This document shows positions 22,601-36,269 of a stretch of 64,000 nt of DNA, one piece after another. Below the pieces are notes generated by a model. The model ran no database searches. It was not told the origin of the DNA and saw nothing but the letters and a program-made list of their open reading frames with translations. The stretch comes from Gymnogyps californianus (lineage: Eukaryota > Chordata > Aves > Accipitriformes > Cathartidae). A program made the position numbers and the translations under genes. Location of the stretch: NCBI RefSeq assembly GCF_018139145.2, contig NC_059471.1, positions 81,180,520 through 81,244,519 on the forward strand, read 5' to 3'. Every line of letters starts with the position of its first letter. The stretch's first letter is position 1.

Positions 22601-24600
22601 CTGCTTTGTCTTGTGTATTTTTTAATAACTCATTTACCAAAAAAGGTGGAGATACCAGCTGAATTCCTATTTTTCCTCTTTTTTGCACAATTCAGGTAGC
22701 TCCAAGACAACTAAAAGAGGATAGACAGAAAACACCAAAAATTAACATTGCTGCAAATGCTAATACAGTCTTCAGTGAGTTTAAGCATAAGCCTCTTCTA
22801 GGCTCATGCATATTCCTTTTTTAAAATGTATGTGTGAAAGTTTGTGTGTATTCTTTCCCTCCTTACCCAAGATATTCTCAGCATTGCTGCTTGTGTTAAA
22901 AATTCTCTTCCTTTGACCATTTTTTGACATGAAGTAAAGAAATGAGGAAAAAAAAAAAAAAGAGGGAAAGAATTTTGGTAAGGGCTCCTCTCCTGTCATC
23001 TGGGGATTATTAGTTTGCAAACCCTCAACCTTTGACCTGATATTTTTGCTGAAGTCTGAGTGAAGAACAAGCTCCCTTTGAAGCTCTCCACATCGTGTAC
23101 CAAGGAATGCAGGATCGCCAGCACTGTGACTGTTTAAAGCCTGGATGAGTTATTGTAGCAGGTCTCACTGGCTCAGGATGGGGGCAGGGCTCCTTCCCCT
23201 CATGATCAATCAGGAGGGATCCATCTCATCTCATTTTTTTTTTCCTCCGTAAAAGCTGTCTATCTATTCTCAGCATTCATCAAGGCACCCTCTGTAGAGG
23301 CACGTAGGCACCCAGAGAGGGCATTTCAGCTGACATGATAGGATGTGCCTGGAGGTGATTATTTCTCCCCACTGAATGCAGAGGGAGACCAGACAGATGA
23401 AGTCTGATCAGACAAAATCAGCCGAGCAAAGACTCCAGTTTATAGACACCATTCGAAAGAAGGCCAAAACCTTATTTCTTCAGTGTTTACAAAAACTCTC
23501 TATTACCCAGCACCGCCACACTCAGCCATCCAGACAATGGATTTGGGAATAAAGACTACTACTCCCAAAGGAGTATCTTCATCTAAACATTTTTAGACAA
23601 GTTTGGTATAAACCATTAAAAATAAAATCCTGGGGTTTTTTGCTTCGTCTTGTTCCAAATAAACAAAGAAGCCTGAGGGAGTCTTATTTCTTATCATATG
23701 CAAAAAATTAGTCAAATCTTGGTACTCTAAACAGCGTTGCCAACTTTCACAATTTCTGACAGATCTCACGATAATTCACACTACTTATAAATGTCTTGAA
23801 ATCATCCAATATGCAAGACTTTTTTTAAAAAAAGGAAAATAATTTTAGCCATTATGATTGCAGAGAAAAGCTAAAATATGCATGTGACTGAAGTGCACTT
23901 TAAAAAGTAATAAATGCGAGAATATCCTATATTAATTACATTGACATGTTCATTCTGTTCTATTCTATTTTGTTCTGTTCAGCTTTATTCTGTTCTACAT
24001 ATTTAAATTAAGACTCAGCCAGGTGGTAATGTCTACATGTTTTCTGAACAGGGAATAAATTAATTAAAACAAAATCAAGATCACAAGCAGTGCATATAAA
24101 AGCAATCGTGCATGAAGAAATAAATGTATTCCAGAGGAGATATGCAAGAGTAACAGCAGTTTCCCAGTTGCTTCACTGTGTATTCTGAAGATACTACTTC
24201 AAGGACCTGTATTTTCCCACAAATACCTGTATCAGTAAGCATACATTTCAGAGATAGGAGCTTCATTCCTATGAGTTAGTGCAGAGGGGAAAAAAAAAAG
24301 TATTGGGTGAAAAGAATGAGAGCTGTTGTTTGGAATGGCATTATATTTATAGCCACTTTACTATATTGGAAAATTAAGAATTTGTTCTTGGATTATTCAT
24401 CCCTACTTTGAAAAAGGACAAAATGGTTACCCTCTAAGAAGGACCTAGCAAGTGAATCATACTCTTAAAAATCTGGGACTGACTGAGTTTGAAAGAAGAG
24501 TGCCTTTTTGAAAAGAAAACAGCCCAGAGTACTTCCCACTTCTCCCTGCCTTGTTCAAAAAGGGAATCCTAGTTTAATGCATTACAATACATGAAGTTAA
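19634..24600. other. Unannotated AT-rich non-coding DNA
   Basis: No gene or classifiable repeat is seen. Frames do not exceed about 100 codons. A 14-base A run is at 22948-22961. The stretch 23952-23997 is a degenerate TTCTR pentamer microsatellite. Confidence 0.6.
23952..23997. repeat. Degenerate (TTCTR)n pentanucleotide microsatellite
   Basis: Repeated TTCTG and TTCTA units run with interruptions (TTTTG, CAGCTTTA). It resembles the CR1 octamer superficially, but the period is five, not eight. Confidence 0.7.
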
Positions 24601-24624
24601 AGGGCACAAGGGCAGTGGGCACAA

Positions 24625-24750
24625 GAGCCCCGTGTGATGGGACCGCCACAACCCCGGGGCAGCCTGGAATGGCGTGCGGCCACGCGTGCACGACCGGCCC
24701 CTGGGTCGCTCCCTCCAGCACGAGCCGGCCTGGGACACCAGGCAGCTCTT
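24625..24750. promoter_or_regulatory. CpG-rich patch
   Basis: About 12 CpGs fall in 120 bases, including ACGCGTGCACGACCGG, in AT-rich surroundings. Frames on both strands are open together (24569-24775 minus, 24591-24791 plus), a consequence of composition. It might be a small unmethylated regulatory patch or an alternative start of a non-coding RNA. Nothing recognisable is encoded. Confidence 0.3.
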
Positions 24751-25802
24751 CCCTCCTCTCAACCGCCCTCTTCAACAGCTGTCAGGTATAATAAGGCTTC
24801 CAATTTGCAGCACAGCCTGAATGACAAATCGTCGTATGTTTTACCCAGGAAATCTCCCAAAACTAGACAGAAATTCACGGTGTGGCACAAGACAACCTTG
24901 CTAATGCACTGAGGCTGAAATGGAGACAGCGCTGTCAAATGTGGTAAAAGAGGGAAAAAGCTTAAAAGGCAGCACCTTTGGGAATGCTAACAGAAGGGAT
25001 GCAGACATGCCAACGAGTGCAGCTGAACACCTTTTAACCAAGGGGGAGCTGGGAATAGTAGCAACGTCCCAGCAGGCAAAAAAAATCCCTTATCTACTAG
25101 GATTTATTTGATACTAACATTATCTTTAATATAAAAGACAAACAAAAACTGAACAAAATTGGTGGCCTGTTATGTTTGAGCTTTTTGGTCAAATGTGCAG
25201 TTCTTGTCAGAAAGGGAGAAAATAAGGACCATAGCTTCAAAGATGGAAGGTTTGATAGTAGGTAACTATAATGTATTGACTTTTCTTGCCCTTGGCCCTG
25301 TGACACAGTAGGTAGGAAAACTCTTGAGAGAGTCAGGAAGGCTTTTCTATTTGAAAATAACACTGCTTTTACCCTCCATCCTGAAAAACTGTGTGTGTTT
25401 TGTTTGAATGAGATTTGTTGGCTGGGGTATGCTCTCTGTCATGGCATCACCACCATTGCTTTAGAATGACAAAAGATAGGGATGAAAGATTCCCGTCTTT
25501 CTTTTAGAAGCAAATGAAGACTGGTGGTAGCTCTATAGTATGATACAGGTAATGTGGATGTGTTGTCTGGAACTGACTCTCAAATTGGGATTCATCCTAC
25601 CTGACTTGAGATGTCTACCATAAAAACATTTATACCTGGGTTGCTCATCCACACATCTTTTCACAGTCAGAGAAAAGAAAGAGGCACTCCTAGGATTTGG
25701 CTCTTGTAGCATGCATAGAAACATACCTTATGAAGGGAGGTACCTATTTCCAGATGAATTTCACCTGCTAAGTCCTTGCTAGGTGATACAGCCACATGAC
25801 CA

Positions 25803-25849
25803 ACTCAGATGTAAACATCTACATCTGGTCAGATAAATCACATCTGAGT
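25803..25849. repeat. 10-bp perfect inverted repeat
   Basis: ACTCAGATGT (25803-25812) pairs with ACATCTGAGT (25840-25849) across a 27-nt loop that itself carries two further ACATCT words. It may be a hairpin or clustered E-box-like CAGATG sites. Confidence 0.75.
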
Positions 25850-28140
25850 GTCCTATTGACTGAATTCCTAGTGCAGTGTGGAAAAAATGCATTGATGTCT
25901 GCAAAAAGATGAAAGGGTTTAGAAAGTAACTGGAATTTTAAAATATGCCTGCCTCATTTAGGAGTACAAAATGAAGTTACTGGAAACAAGTCTTCCTTCC
26001 TGGTATAAGGCACTTCAACGTTTTTCAAAATATCTTATTTTATCTTTGATATTTGATTACATATGTAAACATGTTGCCCTTTGTTGGAAGCCCTTAGAAA
26101 GAAATCTTCTGTTGTCGAAGTGAAAATGGATCACGACAAGAAGAAATAAATCAGTGGCTGTTGTGCTCCTGAATTGTTTATGCAATTTTTCTTTTCAAAA
26201 GTCTACCTGTTCTCCTACAGGTTTGTTTTGTTCCTGACTTGTTGCTTGATAACCTTAATTTGTGATTACCATTTCATTTTAAAACCCATAATCCGAATGC
26301 AGTAGACAAGTGGCTGGTGTAACTGATAGGTCAGTGTTGCATACATTGGATATGGTCTCTGAGCGTGGAATATGTATTCTGACATTTAGAATGCAGTTTT
26401 GCTGCTGTGCCTGCCCTGAAACTATTGGAAGCAAATCCTGACGTCCTTGTTCTGTTTTATCACGCTTGTTACTGAACCACTTCTGTCTTACACTGAGACT
26501 TCTTGCTACAGCAATGCACTGCTTTAGAATGTAACATTCATTACTAAAAAGTACATGTACCTTACACATTTCTCAAGCAAGTCTCAAGAGATTTAAGCTA
26601 CTTTTTCTTCTCATCTCAAATTTTGTTCATGTCTTCCCAATAATTTTTTTATACTATTTCGTGCTTCATATGACTGTATTAAGAACCAATAGGAAAATCA
26701 ATATGGACCGGTTAGAGCATAACATTTAAAATAGTAATATTAAGAGTTAAAAGCAATGTACAGAGAGGAAAGCATTTAAATGAAACAGACCAGGTGAAAA
26801 AGAAATACAGTGCATCATGCACAGAGAATGTGTTTATTGGAGTAGTCCCAGTTCCAGATCAAAGATAGTGCAATAGTGGCTGGAATCCATAAAGTGTTTT
26901 CAGTGCCAGTAAATGTTTCACAAAACCATGTAGGGAAGTCTAGGATGTTCTTTTTCAGTATCATATTAAAAGAGGAAAAAAAAAAAACCCCAAAAACCCA
27001 GACCAGAAGCTGTTAAACTTCTGATCAGGATTTCCTCTATCCTATAATGTACTAGAAGACAGTTCTTTCAAATACAAATTCTGATGTGAAAGAAAAAAAG
27101 AAAAAAAAAGTTGGAATAAATACTGTCTGCTGAACAGCAGCCAAAAACTGCAGCAGGAGACTCCGTGTCAGAACCGTGAGCAATCTCACATGGGTGCACA
27201 GCAGATCAGGGGAATGACTTTGAAGCAAGGCCTTGTGTGTGTTTACTGTGACCTGGAGTTCTCTTTGGCAGAGAGGAGAAAGGAGTCCAAAGCAAGAACC
27301 TGGGCATGCCGAAAAGGTGTCTAGAACAGGGCATGGATAAGGCCTTATCAGCTTTGTTGACTTTGCCTGTGTGCATATGTGATAGCTAGAACTCATAAAC
27401 GTGTCAAAAGAAAGGATGCGGAAGACGAACCGAGAAAGTCTGGTGCTGGGGTTTCTGCTAAGCTGCCAAGGTCACTTTGGGCTACTGGAATCAAATGTTA
27501 GCGAATAGGGATTTATTTCTGAAATATTTCTTCTTTGGCAATGGGCAAAAATGTGGACAAACAGCCCAGATGTATGGAAATGACATGATCTATCACAGCA
27601 AAGTGTGAGAACCTGCATGTATAGAAGACTGTCCCCATTCAGCAATACCTCATCCTGCTCCCTGGTACCTCCAGCATGGCCACAACTTAGTGCAGTGTTA
27701 TAGAAACTCATTTTTGCAGCTGTCTTGCAAATCATCATGTTAAATATCACTTTCCCCAGATGAACATCAGACACTGACAACTTGAAGGAATGTAAGCATA
27801 GCTACTATGCTTTTACTATGTTTTTGCAAGGTAACTTTCCCATTTCCCCTACTCTCCTGTCTTTGATCACTTGCTCTTGTTCTTGATATCAGAGCCAAAA
27901 TATCATTACTTGGGAATTTTATCAATTTATCGTCCCAAAATTGCTTCTTGGCCCAAACCTCTCTGTGGCACTTGGTGTCTGTTGAAAGACAGAGAATAAT
28001 GTGACTGAAATGAGGAGGGTGAAGTCAAGGCTAGATAAATCATTGCACGCTGCTAGATTTAATTAGATTGAATGTACTGTTTTGAGTTTGCAAACTATTA
28101 GTATGTGGCATTTCAGATTTTGATTCATCTCACCTAACTT

Positions 28141-28154
28141 GAGAGAGAGAGAGA
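28141..28154. repeat. (GA)7 dinucleotide repeat
   Basis: Seven uninterrupted GA units. A short microsatellite. Confidence 0.9.
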
Positions 28155-28862
28155 CTTCCAGGGGCAGTTCATCACTTCCAAAAATAGATATTTAATACAG
28201 GTAGGACAGCTTTGGGGTAGGAAGACAAACTTGGATAGCTCATCAATGGAATATAGAGTAAGCATAGTAAACAAGGTCAAACACTGATTTTTTATTCAAT
28301 TGACCTAGGGTGAAATGTGTCATCCTTAAATGTCCAGCTACATCCCTCATGGAGATTTTTCAACAGTTGCTTCCAGCTGCTCTCCGGAGCTGAGAAAAAT
28401 TCTGTATGCTGAACTATTTGGAAACATTCCCATTAAAAAAAAATCATTTGAAAATGCAATATGTTGAGGTCAACATCTTTTGTCTGAAAGTCATTGGATT
28501 TGATGTGTTTTGAAAACAAATACAAGGTATGGTTTCTGAGGTAGTTCGGTCTAGACTTCTAACTGGGCAACCATCAAAAGTTGCATTGTTCGGACCAGGA
28601 ACCCTCTTTGGACATATGGTATTGCTATGACTAATTAGGCTGGGATTGTTTATTTTGCAGGAAGTTTAGGAAAAAACAAAATTTTCCATGAAAGAGCTCT
28701 TCAGTTTCTGGCCAGCACTAGCAGTATGAGCTATATCACCAGTTATCATGAAGCTCTTCTGCCCAGTAGTCTCCTGGCTCATTTCAATATTTGACCTCAT
28801 CTCCATTTTCTGCAAAGGTAGGCCAGTAGGCAGATGTTTGGTATCACCCTTGTCTTATATCT

Positions 28863-28898
28863 CTTACAGCTTTACTTCAAGCTTACAGCTTTACTTCA
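28863..28898. repeat. Two-copy tandem 17-mer
   Basis: CTTACAGCTTTACTTCA is present at 28863-28879 and 28882-28898, identical in both copies with a 19-base period. It looks like a recent local duplication. Confidence 0.85.
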
Positions 28899-31322
28899 GT
28901 TATAAGGAGCATGCACATATATAAACTGGTTTGAGCAGTCACTAGTCACCTTTGCATTTATCTTCACAACTCTGTTCACACATAACACTACCTGCACCAG
29001 CCTGAGCAAGTGGGAGCTGAGCACAGTCACTAAGCAAACATTTCAGCAGAGACCACAGAGGTTTGGCAAGCTGTTCAGCCACCTGAAGAAGTCAAGCCCC
29101 TGTTTTAGGAATGAAATATTCACACTCAGTAAGAAGCCTCAAAATGTAATTTTTTTAAAGCTCAAAATTATCTCACTCAGCTCTGTTGATTTCAATAGTT
29201 AGGAGTGGACTGAGATCAGAGGCAGTAATACCAAAACTCCACAAGAAAAAAACATTCCCACATGAAATTCAGAGACAACTAATGCCAGGAAATCTTACAG
29301 GAAGGTTTGTCCCATGGAGATACGTAACAAGACTCTTCAGCCAAAGAAGACAAAATAAGTATCATGAAAAACATCCAAGCAAAACTGTACCTTGTGTCCT
29401 TTGGAAGCTCATCTATCACTCCTGCATCTCCTAGCCTTAAAAAAAAGAAGTAATACAAGTTTACTTTTTGTACTGGTTTTGTGATTCTGCTCATAATTAA
29501 CAATTTCTCATTAAAAGAAAGTCTTATTTGCATTTTGATTTATTGGTTACCCATGTAGATCTCAGCTTGCTAATATTCAGCCTGAAGATGCGGGGCTCTG
29601 AAAAAGAGCCATTTGGGTAGTAATATCAATGAAAGATATTTTTGTCCTCTATTTTTTCTATGCGTTCTTTGCTTTTGGGCAGGCAAGCATGTTGGCTGAA
29701 GCAAACCTTATAGGCTTGTCACTGAAGGTCTCTCCAGATTCAACCAGCTATTTTCTATGGAGCTTGTGCAAAAAACTGGTGTTCAGAAGTACTGTTTTTT
29801 CTCCAACAGCTTGGTCTATTTCCAGCAGAGGCCTGTGACTGGGGAACCACATTAGGACCTGCATTTACATGTTTCCTCATGCAGTGTTTATACAGACCAT
29901 CAGGTTTGGCTAGAAATTAATGTCTTTAATACAAGAACACATTCCTTGAGTCTGTGCTTTTCCATTAATAAAAGCAGAGCATCTTCACAAGTACAGTACC
30001 TTTCAGTGAGATTCATCTCTCCTGACTCCAGATAGTAACAATGAAGGTATCTGCACCTGAGATTATTGAATCATCTTAAGCTTCATTTGCAAGCAACAGA
30101 GAAAACCTCTAGGATGTGATTCATCGGGCTTATTTGAGATTTTACAAAATGATGAATTGCACTTAGAAGAACATGTTTCTCTCTATTGACTTCAAAGTGA
30201 GCCTGGGATATTTACCTGAGGTGCAATTACCTAGTGCTACAGCTTGTATCATAAAAAGAGAGAAAGAGGGAAAGAGGTGTCTTGTTGGAGTAATGCCTCA
30301 TAATATAAAGGCCAGTACTAGTACTTCAGGCCTCATAACTAATACTTCTGACTATGATCTTTATATATAGGATTCAGTATTTCTGCTGTCTCCTTGTAAC
30401 TTGTTTATTGGGTCACTTGTAAAAGCTTATTAGTTGCACTCCCTCCTCTTCTGACAACTGTTGGCCCAATTGTCCAAAACTAGTAGGATCTGATTCACGA
30501 CCTTTCTTGACCTCTCATTAGGATTACAGCTGGGCTCCAGTTTATCAGCAACAGTCTGAAACAATTTTAATCAGTGTTGACCCCCACAGCCAAGCAATCA
30601 ACCCTATTAAAATTAATGAGATGGTAACCCTGTAAAAGCAGGCAAGACTGACAGATGGGGAAGCTACCTGATGGCAGCAGAGTCTCTTGACAAATCGGAT
30701 GCACTCAGGTGTCTTGTCAACTTTGCACTCACTTTATTTTCCCATGTGAGCCACCAGGAATAGACACTTCTGCTTCATTCCACCTAGCACTCACTTCCTC
30801 AGGGTAAACAACTGCCCAGAGCAATCCAGTCTTATTACTCTCAAAGGATCACACAGGAATTATGCAGCTACGCTGTGGCCATGTAATTCTAACAATTTGA
30901 AGGAACAATTTGTAGAAGAGTGAAACGAAAAGAAAATGCTACAATAAGAGATGGAAGTTTCCTTAAAAAGCTACTATTCCACAAGAAATAAATATGAACA
31001 ACATTTTTAATCTGTATATTTTTAAAAGCAGAATGTTGATTGTTTATGTCTGTTGAAAGTTAATATTAAAAATAGTATATCTGGTAGTGAAGAATGTTTG
31101 TAAAAAATCTGAGGTAGCAGTGGTGTCTCTGGAGCATTGCATTTGAGCACTTCATGTTCCTCTACTCCTCAATTGGTTGAGGTCGTCTTTCTTCAAAGCA
31201 CATCACAGCAAGGGATTCCTTTTCTACTGAGAAGTAAGAAAATGAAGGATCATGGAAATTACGTCTGACAAAGAAGAAAAATAAGAGTGAAAATTGTTCA
31301 GATTCTCATAGGTGCTGTTCTG

Positions 31323-31354
31323 AATTAAAGCTTTTTTTAAAAAAATATTTAATT
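31323..31354. repeat. 32-bp AT-rich near-perfect palindrome
   Basis: The two 16-base arms (31323-31338 and 31339-31354) are reverse complements except for two adjacent positions (GC in one arm, TA in the other). The centre is seven T followed by seven A, and the outer ends are AATTAAA and TTTAATT. It could extrude as a cruciform. Confidence 0.8.
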
Positions 31355-34300
31355 GAAAGGTCTTTTTTTTTCCATGAAAGGGGAAGCTCTGTCCTCACAT
31401 AGCTCTGTTTGGCAACCATTTGGAAATATTACAGAATGGCCTACAGATCCCTTGCACATACAGCCCTGATTTACCATCCTCTCTCATGTCTTCCACGGCT
31501 CGGTATCCCATCTCATGAGGTATCACACCAGACAAAAGAGGTCATTTTCAAAGGAGTCTGCTAAAGACTTGAGTCCATTAACTCTTAGAATAAGGTTGGA
31601 TTAACTCCACTGAAACTAGTAGAACATGCCTCACGTGTTACTGGGGTCTAATTCTGAGCCCTCAATATGTAAGACCCCAGCACATATTGGACATTGGAAG
31701 TTCATGTTTCTTGGCTGATGATAAGTGTCGCTGATTGGAGAATTCCTCTGGTTAGCATCAGGGACAAAGCTGGTGGTCTCTGGTTTTCTTCAGCTTTAAT
31801 CCTTTAGCTGGTCAGGAAAGCTATTTCAGAGAGCATGAGGGAAGAATACATGGAAAGGGGACAGAGGCTTCTGTGCTATGCAGCTTTCAAATCCTGAGGG
31901 AAAAAACAGGTAGGCTGCAGGGGACCTCTGAAAGGGTGCCATTTATGGCAAAATTGTCAAAGCTTTCATGCAGGGGGACTGACTCCATGGTAAACTGGTG
32001 GAGAGCTGGAGAAGTAGCTCAGAGCAAAAGCATCTTACGTTTCTTATCAAACACTCCAAGGTTATCGCAAACAGCCTCAGACATTTGTGCTGCAGGGCTC
32101 CATTAAGTGAGATTCCTTCCCCAACAACCCACAGTGTCTACAAGTTTCTCTCAATAGCTTTTTGTCTGACCTTCTAGGTAATTGCACATGACCTATAATT
32201 GCAGAGTTCTTTTTTTCTTTATTTGAATTCAGTGAACAAAACTGTTGGCCTTAGGTTTTTGAGACTCAGTATCTTATTTTCAGGGGCTGACATTAATACT
32301 TAAACACTTTGTGGATTGGGTTACCTTTATGTTTTGTACATAGGCAACCTAAAAGAGGGTGGTGGGAAAGGCAAAAAAAGCAGCAACTATGGGAACGTTT
32401 TCAATTTTTAAATAAGCTGGAGTATATTTAGACACCAGTACTTTTTTCAATTGTCTTAAAAAAAACTTTCTTAGATATGTGTCAGGTTTTATATTATTTT
32501 TGCAAACTGTGAAGAAAAACACCCAAGAACTCTCATGGATGCAGTGACCATGCAATTTCCCATACAACTATAACATGGGCAGCTCCACCACCAGAGAAAC
32601 AATATCCTTCAGTATTTCAGACTGAATTCTTATGAAGGCTCAACAGAGTGTCATATTAGAAATTCTGCAGCTCCATTTGTTAGCTCCATGGAGTGAGTTG
32701 GAGTGACCAAACTCAACCTTGATTACAGAAAGAAGGACGAGATGGTGGAAGTCATTCCTGAGCGTAACAGCCTGGGAAATTCTTTACAAGCAGCCAGGAA
32801 AGAAGCAGAGTCATGTTTCTGCAATCAAGAAAGATAACAGGACAACTTAAGATAAACACAGAGGACCCAGGCAGTGCTCTGCAGCATCTAATAATAGTTT
32901 GTTCCTTGCACCTGGAGACAACAGGACTGTATTCTAAGGGGATGAAGCATGGAAGGGATGGAAGGCAAAGGGTGACTAAAGGCAGTTTGCTTTATGATTT
33001 ATAAAATCTCCTTCTTCCTTCTCTTTCTTCCAAATCTGAGGTACTGAACTTTGCTTCCTTCAGACAATATGTGAGACAATCTCCCCATCACCCACACATT
33101 CTCCCTCTCAAAATTAAGCAAGGAAACAAAAAGACAGGAACAAATACCCTGATCACTGGGGATCGGAAAGAGGAGTGAGGTCCTCTTCTCTATAATGAGT
33201 CTTGGCTTTGCACAGGACCTTCTTCCAGCCATCTCAAGACTGAGGTATTGACATGTCCTGGAAGCACGAGTTCTCTCCTGTTGGAGACTAAGCCAAGCTG
33301 CTTTGGGAAGGAAAGTCTGCAAACAGCACTGGTGACTGCCGTCATTAAGATGAGCATGGAAGTGGAGAGTATTGCACCGTGGGAGGGACAAGGGACTGTG
33401 AGTGGCTACAAAGTCACATGGCGGCATCACATCCCTCCTATGTCCCTTTTTCTCCTTCATTCAGTAAAGCCATCACTCAGGTGTAAATAAGAGACACTGC
33501 CATGAAGAGTCAAAAAAGAAAGCAGGATGGTAAGGGCAAAGAGCATACAAAATATACTTGTCTATTTTAAACTAGTCGTGAGCCAGAAAAATCAGTGAGA
33601 CAATGCATGCCTAGTTATGTTTCTTCAGTAAAACCCTGCAACAACATGTCTTTTAACCAGCACGACTCATGGCACAGCTGACATTGGGAGAAAATATATG
33701 TGGATTTGACAAAGTGTGCTCAAAGAGCTGTGGGAGCCATGGGGCACTTGTGACAAGCTCCTTTCTGACAGCACCAAAATTTCAGCATTGCAGCTCCTAG
33801 ACACTCGCTTTGACAAAGAGGGAAGCAGAGTCCCACGGTCACCCCATTAGTGCCTTTCAGGGCCAGGGCAAGACAGATGAGATGCTGTCAGCATCAGTTG
33901 CACTGACACTGAGAGATTGCAGTGGTAATAAGAATTAAAGTTAATAGGGATTTGTCTGAAATAAAATGAGTTTCATTTCTGTCAGGGTCCAATGTGAGAC
34001 TAGGATCCCTTAGGATACAGGAAAAGGAGAAAGAAAGCACAAAGCAGTTTAAAATCTTAACTTCAGTTTGGCTACTTGATTCTGAACTAATATGTGGGTG
34101 GATGCAGAAATGAGGGAAGGAGAGGATGCTAATCAATGCTCTGCTACTAGTAGTTGTTAATAGAGGAAAACCAGACTATTGGCACTGATTTTTATGATCA
34201 GCTCTTACTCTCTTCTTGGAATCACCAGTGTCCTGGGGATTTAATGTTCCTGAAGCCTGGGATAATTCACTCTGATCTTTTAGAGTAAGATTAGGAGTGG

Positions 34301-36265
34301 AGGGAATGCGTAAAAACAGTCTGTGTTGATTTGTACTGTCACGTAGTCTTACTCCCTTTCAGTGTCTTAGGAAAAAATCAGTGCAAATTATTAAAAGTAG
34401 TTTGCTTGGGTTTGGGAGAGGGTTGGGGTTTTTTTTGCATTTTTAAGTGCACCAAGTTAAATTGTACCACGTATCTCACTGAATTTTAGTTCTGCTTTAT
34501 GGTGCTGGTGATTTTGAAGGCAATGCAGTTATATCTGGATTGCAGTCTCAGCTACAAACAGAATTCAAACTTTTTAGATAAGAACTCAAACTAAACATTT
34601 TACATTAGGAAATATTTGCAATATTTATTTTTATGTCAGCATTTTGGCCTGACCATGGGTGTTGGATATTTATTCAGAATATTTTTCCCTGAGTCCTTCT
34701 CCTTACCTCTTCCTATCCCTCTTACATGCAAATACACTCTACAGACTTTCTAGGCAGGTTTTAAGCCACCAAAGGTAGCTGCTCATTCAGCTAAGACAGA
34801 GAGCTCTTAGTAATGATTTCTTAAAATAGTTAACTATTAACTAGTTGAATGCCTGATGAAGTCATGCATTCTGCCTTAGGTGCTTAAACTCAAGGAGTGA
34901 AATATTTTCCTTTTCTTTATTCAGAAAAAAATCAGAAAAGTGATATTAACCTGTTTACAAGGAAAGCCAGGGATTTTATTTAAGTACCAAAAGCCTGGCT
35001 CTCTATTTAGCCCATTACACTCTGTGGGTCTGTTCAACTTCAGGCAATATGTAAATGATCTGCATTTTAGAGAAAAACCTAACAGCAAAACCAAAAAGTA
35101 ACTTATCTGCATGCTTGACCAAAAAACTACTAGCTTGACTTTAAACTGTGTGTCAAACATTTTTTCCATGAAACAGGAGGGAGAGGTATTCTGTCCTCTT
35201 CCTTTCCCAACACGCCCTAAAACTTGCCATAAGCCGCGGCCTGCTGCCTCTTGTATAGGACTCGAGACTGACATGTCCCACAACCTGAAAAGGCCCAAAG
35301 CTGTACGGGTTGGAGAAGGCAGTGATCTTGAGGGTCACTCTTTACCGTCAGGCAGGTGATAACATTAGAAAAGGAAGGAGTGCTTGTAAAGACTCTGTGA
35401 GCTTATTATATGGGTAGAGCTTTGTGGAAGGCATTTTTTTGTAAGCAGCACATTCAAAAGTTTGGTTTGGTTTGGTTTCTTTGGATGGAGGGAGACGCAG
35501 AGAGATTTCCACCCAGCAGGTCATGAGCAAGTTCCTTCCCTGTGATGGCCATGCATTGCTGTATGTGATCGTAACAGAGATCCCTCCAGCCAGCCAGCGT
35601 GGTGGGACAGCTTCCTGAGGAACCGTGGGAGTTCTTCATGCCTACACTCACATTGTATTCAAAACTCTTAATCAAAGCAGAATTTCTCTTGATTAAAAAC
35701 AAGTGTTACAAATCATAGACAGTTGCAAATGACTAAAACTCTCTTGTCTGAGGCCTGGAGCTAGAATGAACTGGAAAAAAACAGTGGAAAAAGGGTTTAT
35801 GGACTCTCGTATTCTTTCTTTTATTATTCAGCTACTTGATTTAATACAAGATTTTTTTTTTAACGAAAAAGGATTTTAGCATATGATGACAGTATTTACT
35901 CTGAGCACATAGAGCCTTTTATGAAAGATTTAGGTGCATTTCTCTGAAGACTGAAGAAAACATGAGGTTTAAAAGCAATTTGAACAGGAACAATGCACCA
36001 AAGTTTTTGCAGTCCTTTATTTTTCTATGTCAGGTCATTAGTTAAATTCACTTGTTCACTTTCAAAACCAAAGTTCCTCATAGTTTAAGACCATTTAGCT
36101 CTCTTTAATAACAATTCAGTGCTATATGCAGTTAAGTTCAGAGACAGAGAAATACATTTTTAATGTCAGTGAACTCACAATTTGAAAAGATATAATCTGA
36201 AAAGTGATCTACTTCGAAACAATGGGTCTTTAATAGTAATGACTGACAATCACACATTATATTTT
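31355..36265. other. Unannotated non-coding DNA
   Basis: No gene is recognised. The 154-codon minus frame at 32999-33460 and the 126-codon minus frame at 34921-35298 show no domain I know. (TTTGG)3 lies at 35461-35475. At 31560-31690 phrases such as CTCCACTGAAACTAGTAG and TCTAATTCTGAGCCCTC recall an old amniote interspersed repeat that I cannot name. A TTAGGTGCTTAAA word is at 34876-34888. Confidence 0.6.
35461..35475. repeat. (TTTGG)3 pentanucleotide repeat
   Basis: Three exact TTTGG units with a partial fourth. Confidence 0.8.
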
Positions 36266-36269
36266 ATAT

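Larger units (their letters stand above)
24795..31320. other. Unannotated non-coding DNA
   Basis: No gene is recognised. Notable small structures are a 10-bp inverted repeat at 25803-25849, (GA)7 at 28141-28154 and a two-copy 17-mer at 28863-28898. Frames at 27052-27396 and 27472-27780 (minus) carry no known domain. The stretch 29170-29230 has worn phrases of the kind found in old amniote repeats, but I cannot assign it. Confidence 0.6.

Noticed and set aside
23952..23997. CR1 octamer tail
   Set aside because: The TTCTG/TTCTA units have period five, not the eight-base ATTCTRTG repeat, and no CR1 body adjoins.
32999..33460. 153-residue minus-strand open frame
   Set aside because: No known motif or supporting flanking signals, and a plus-strand frame of 80 codons overlaps it. 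Treated as chance.
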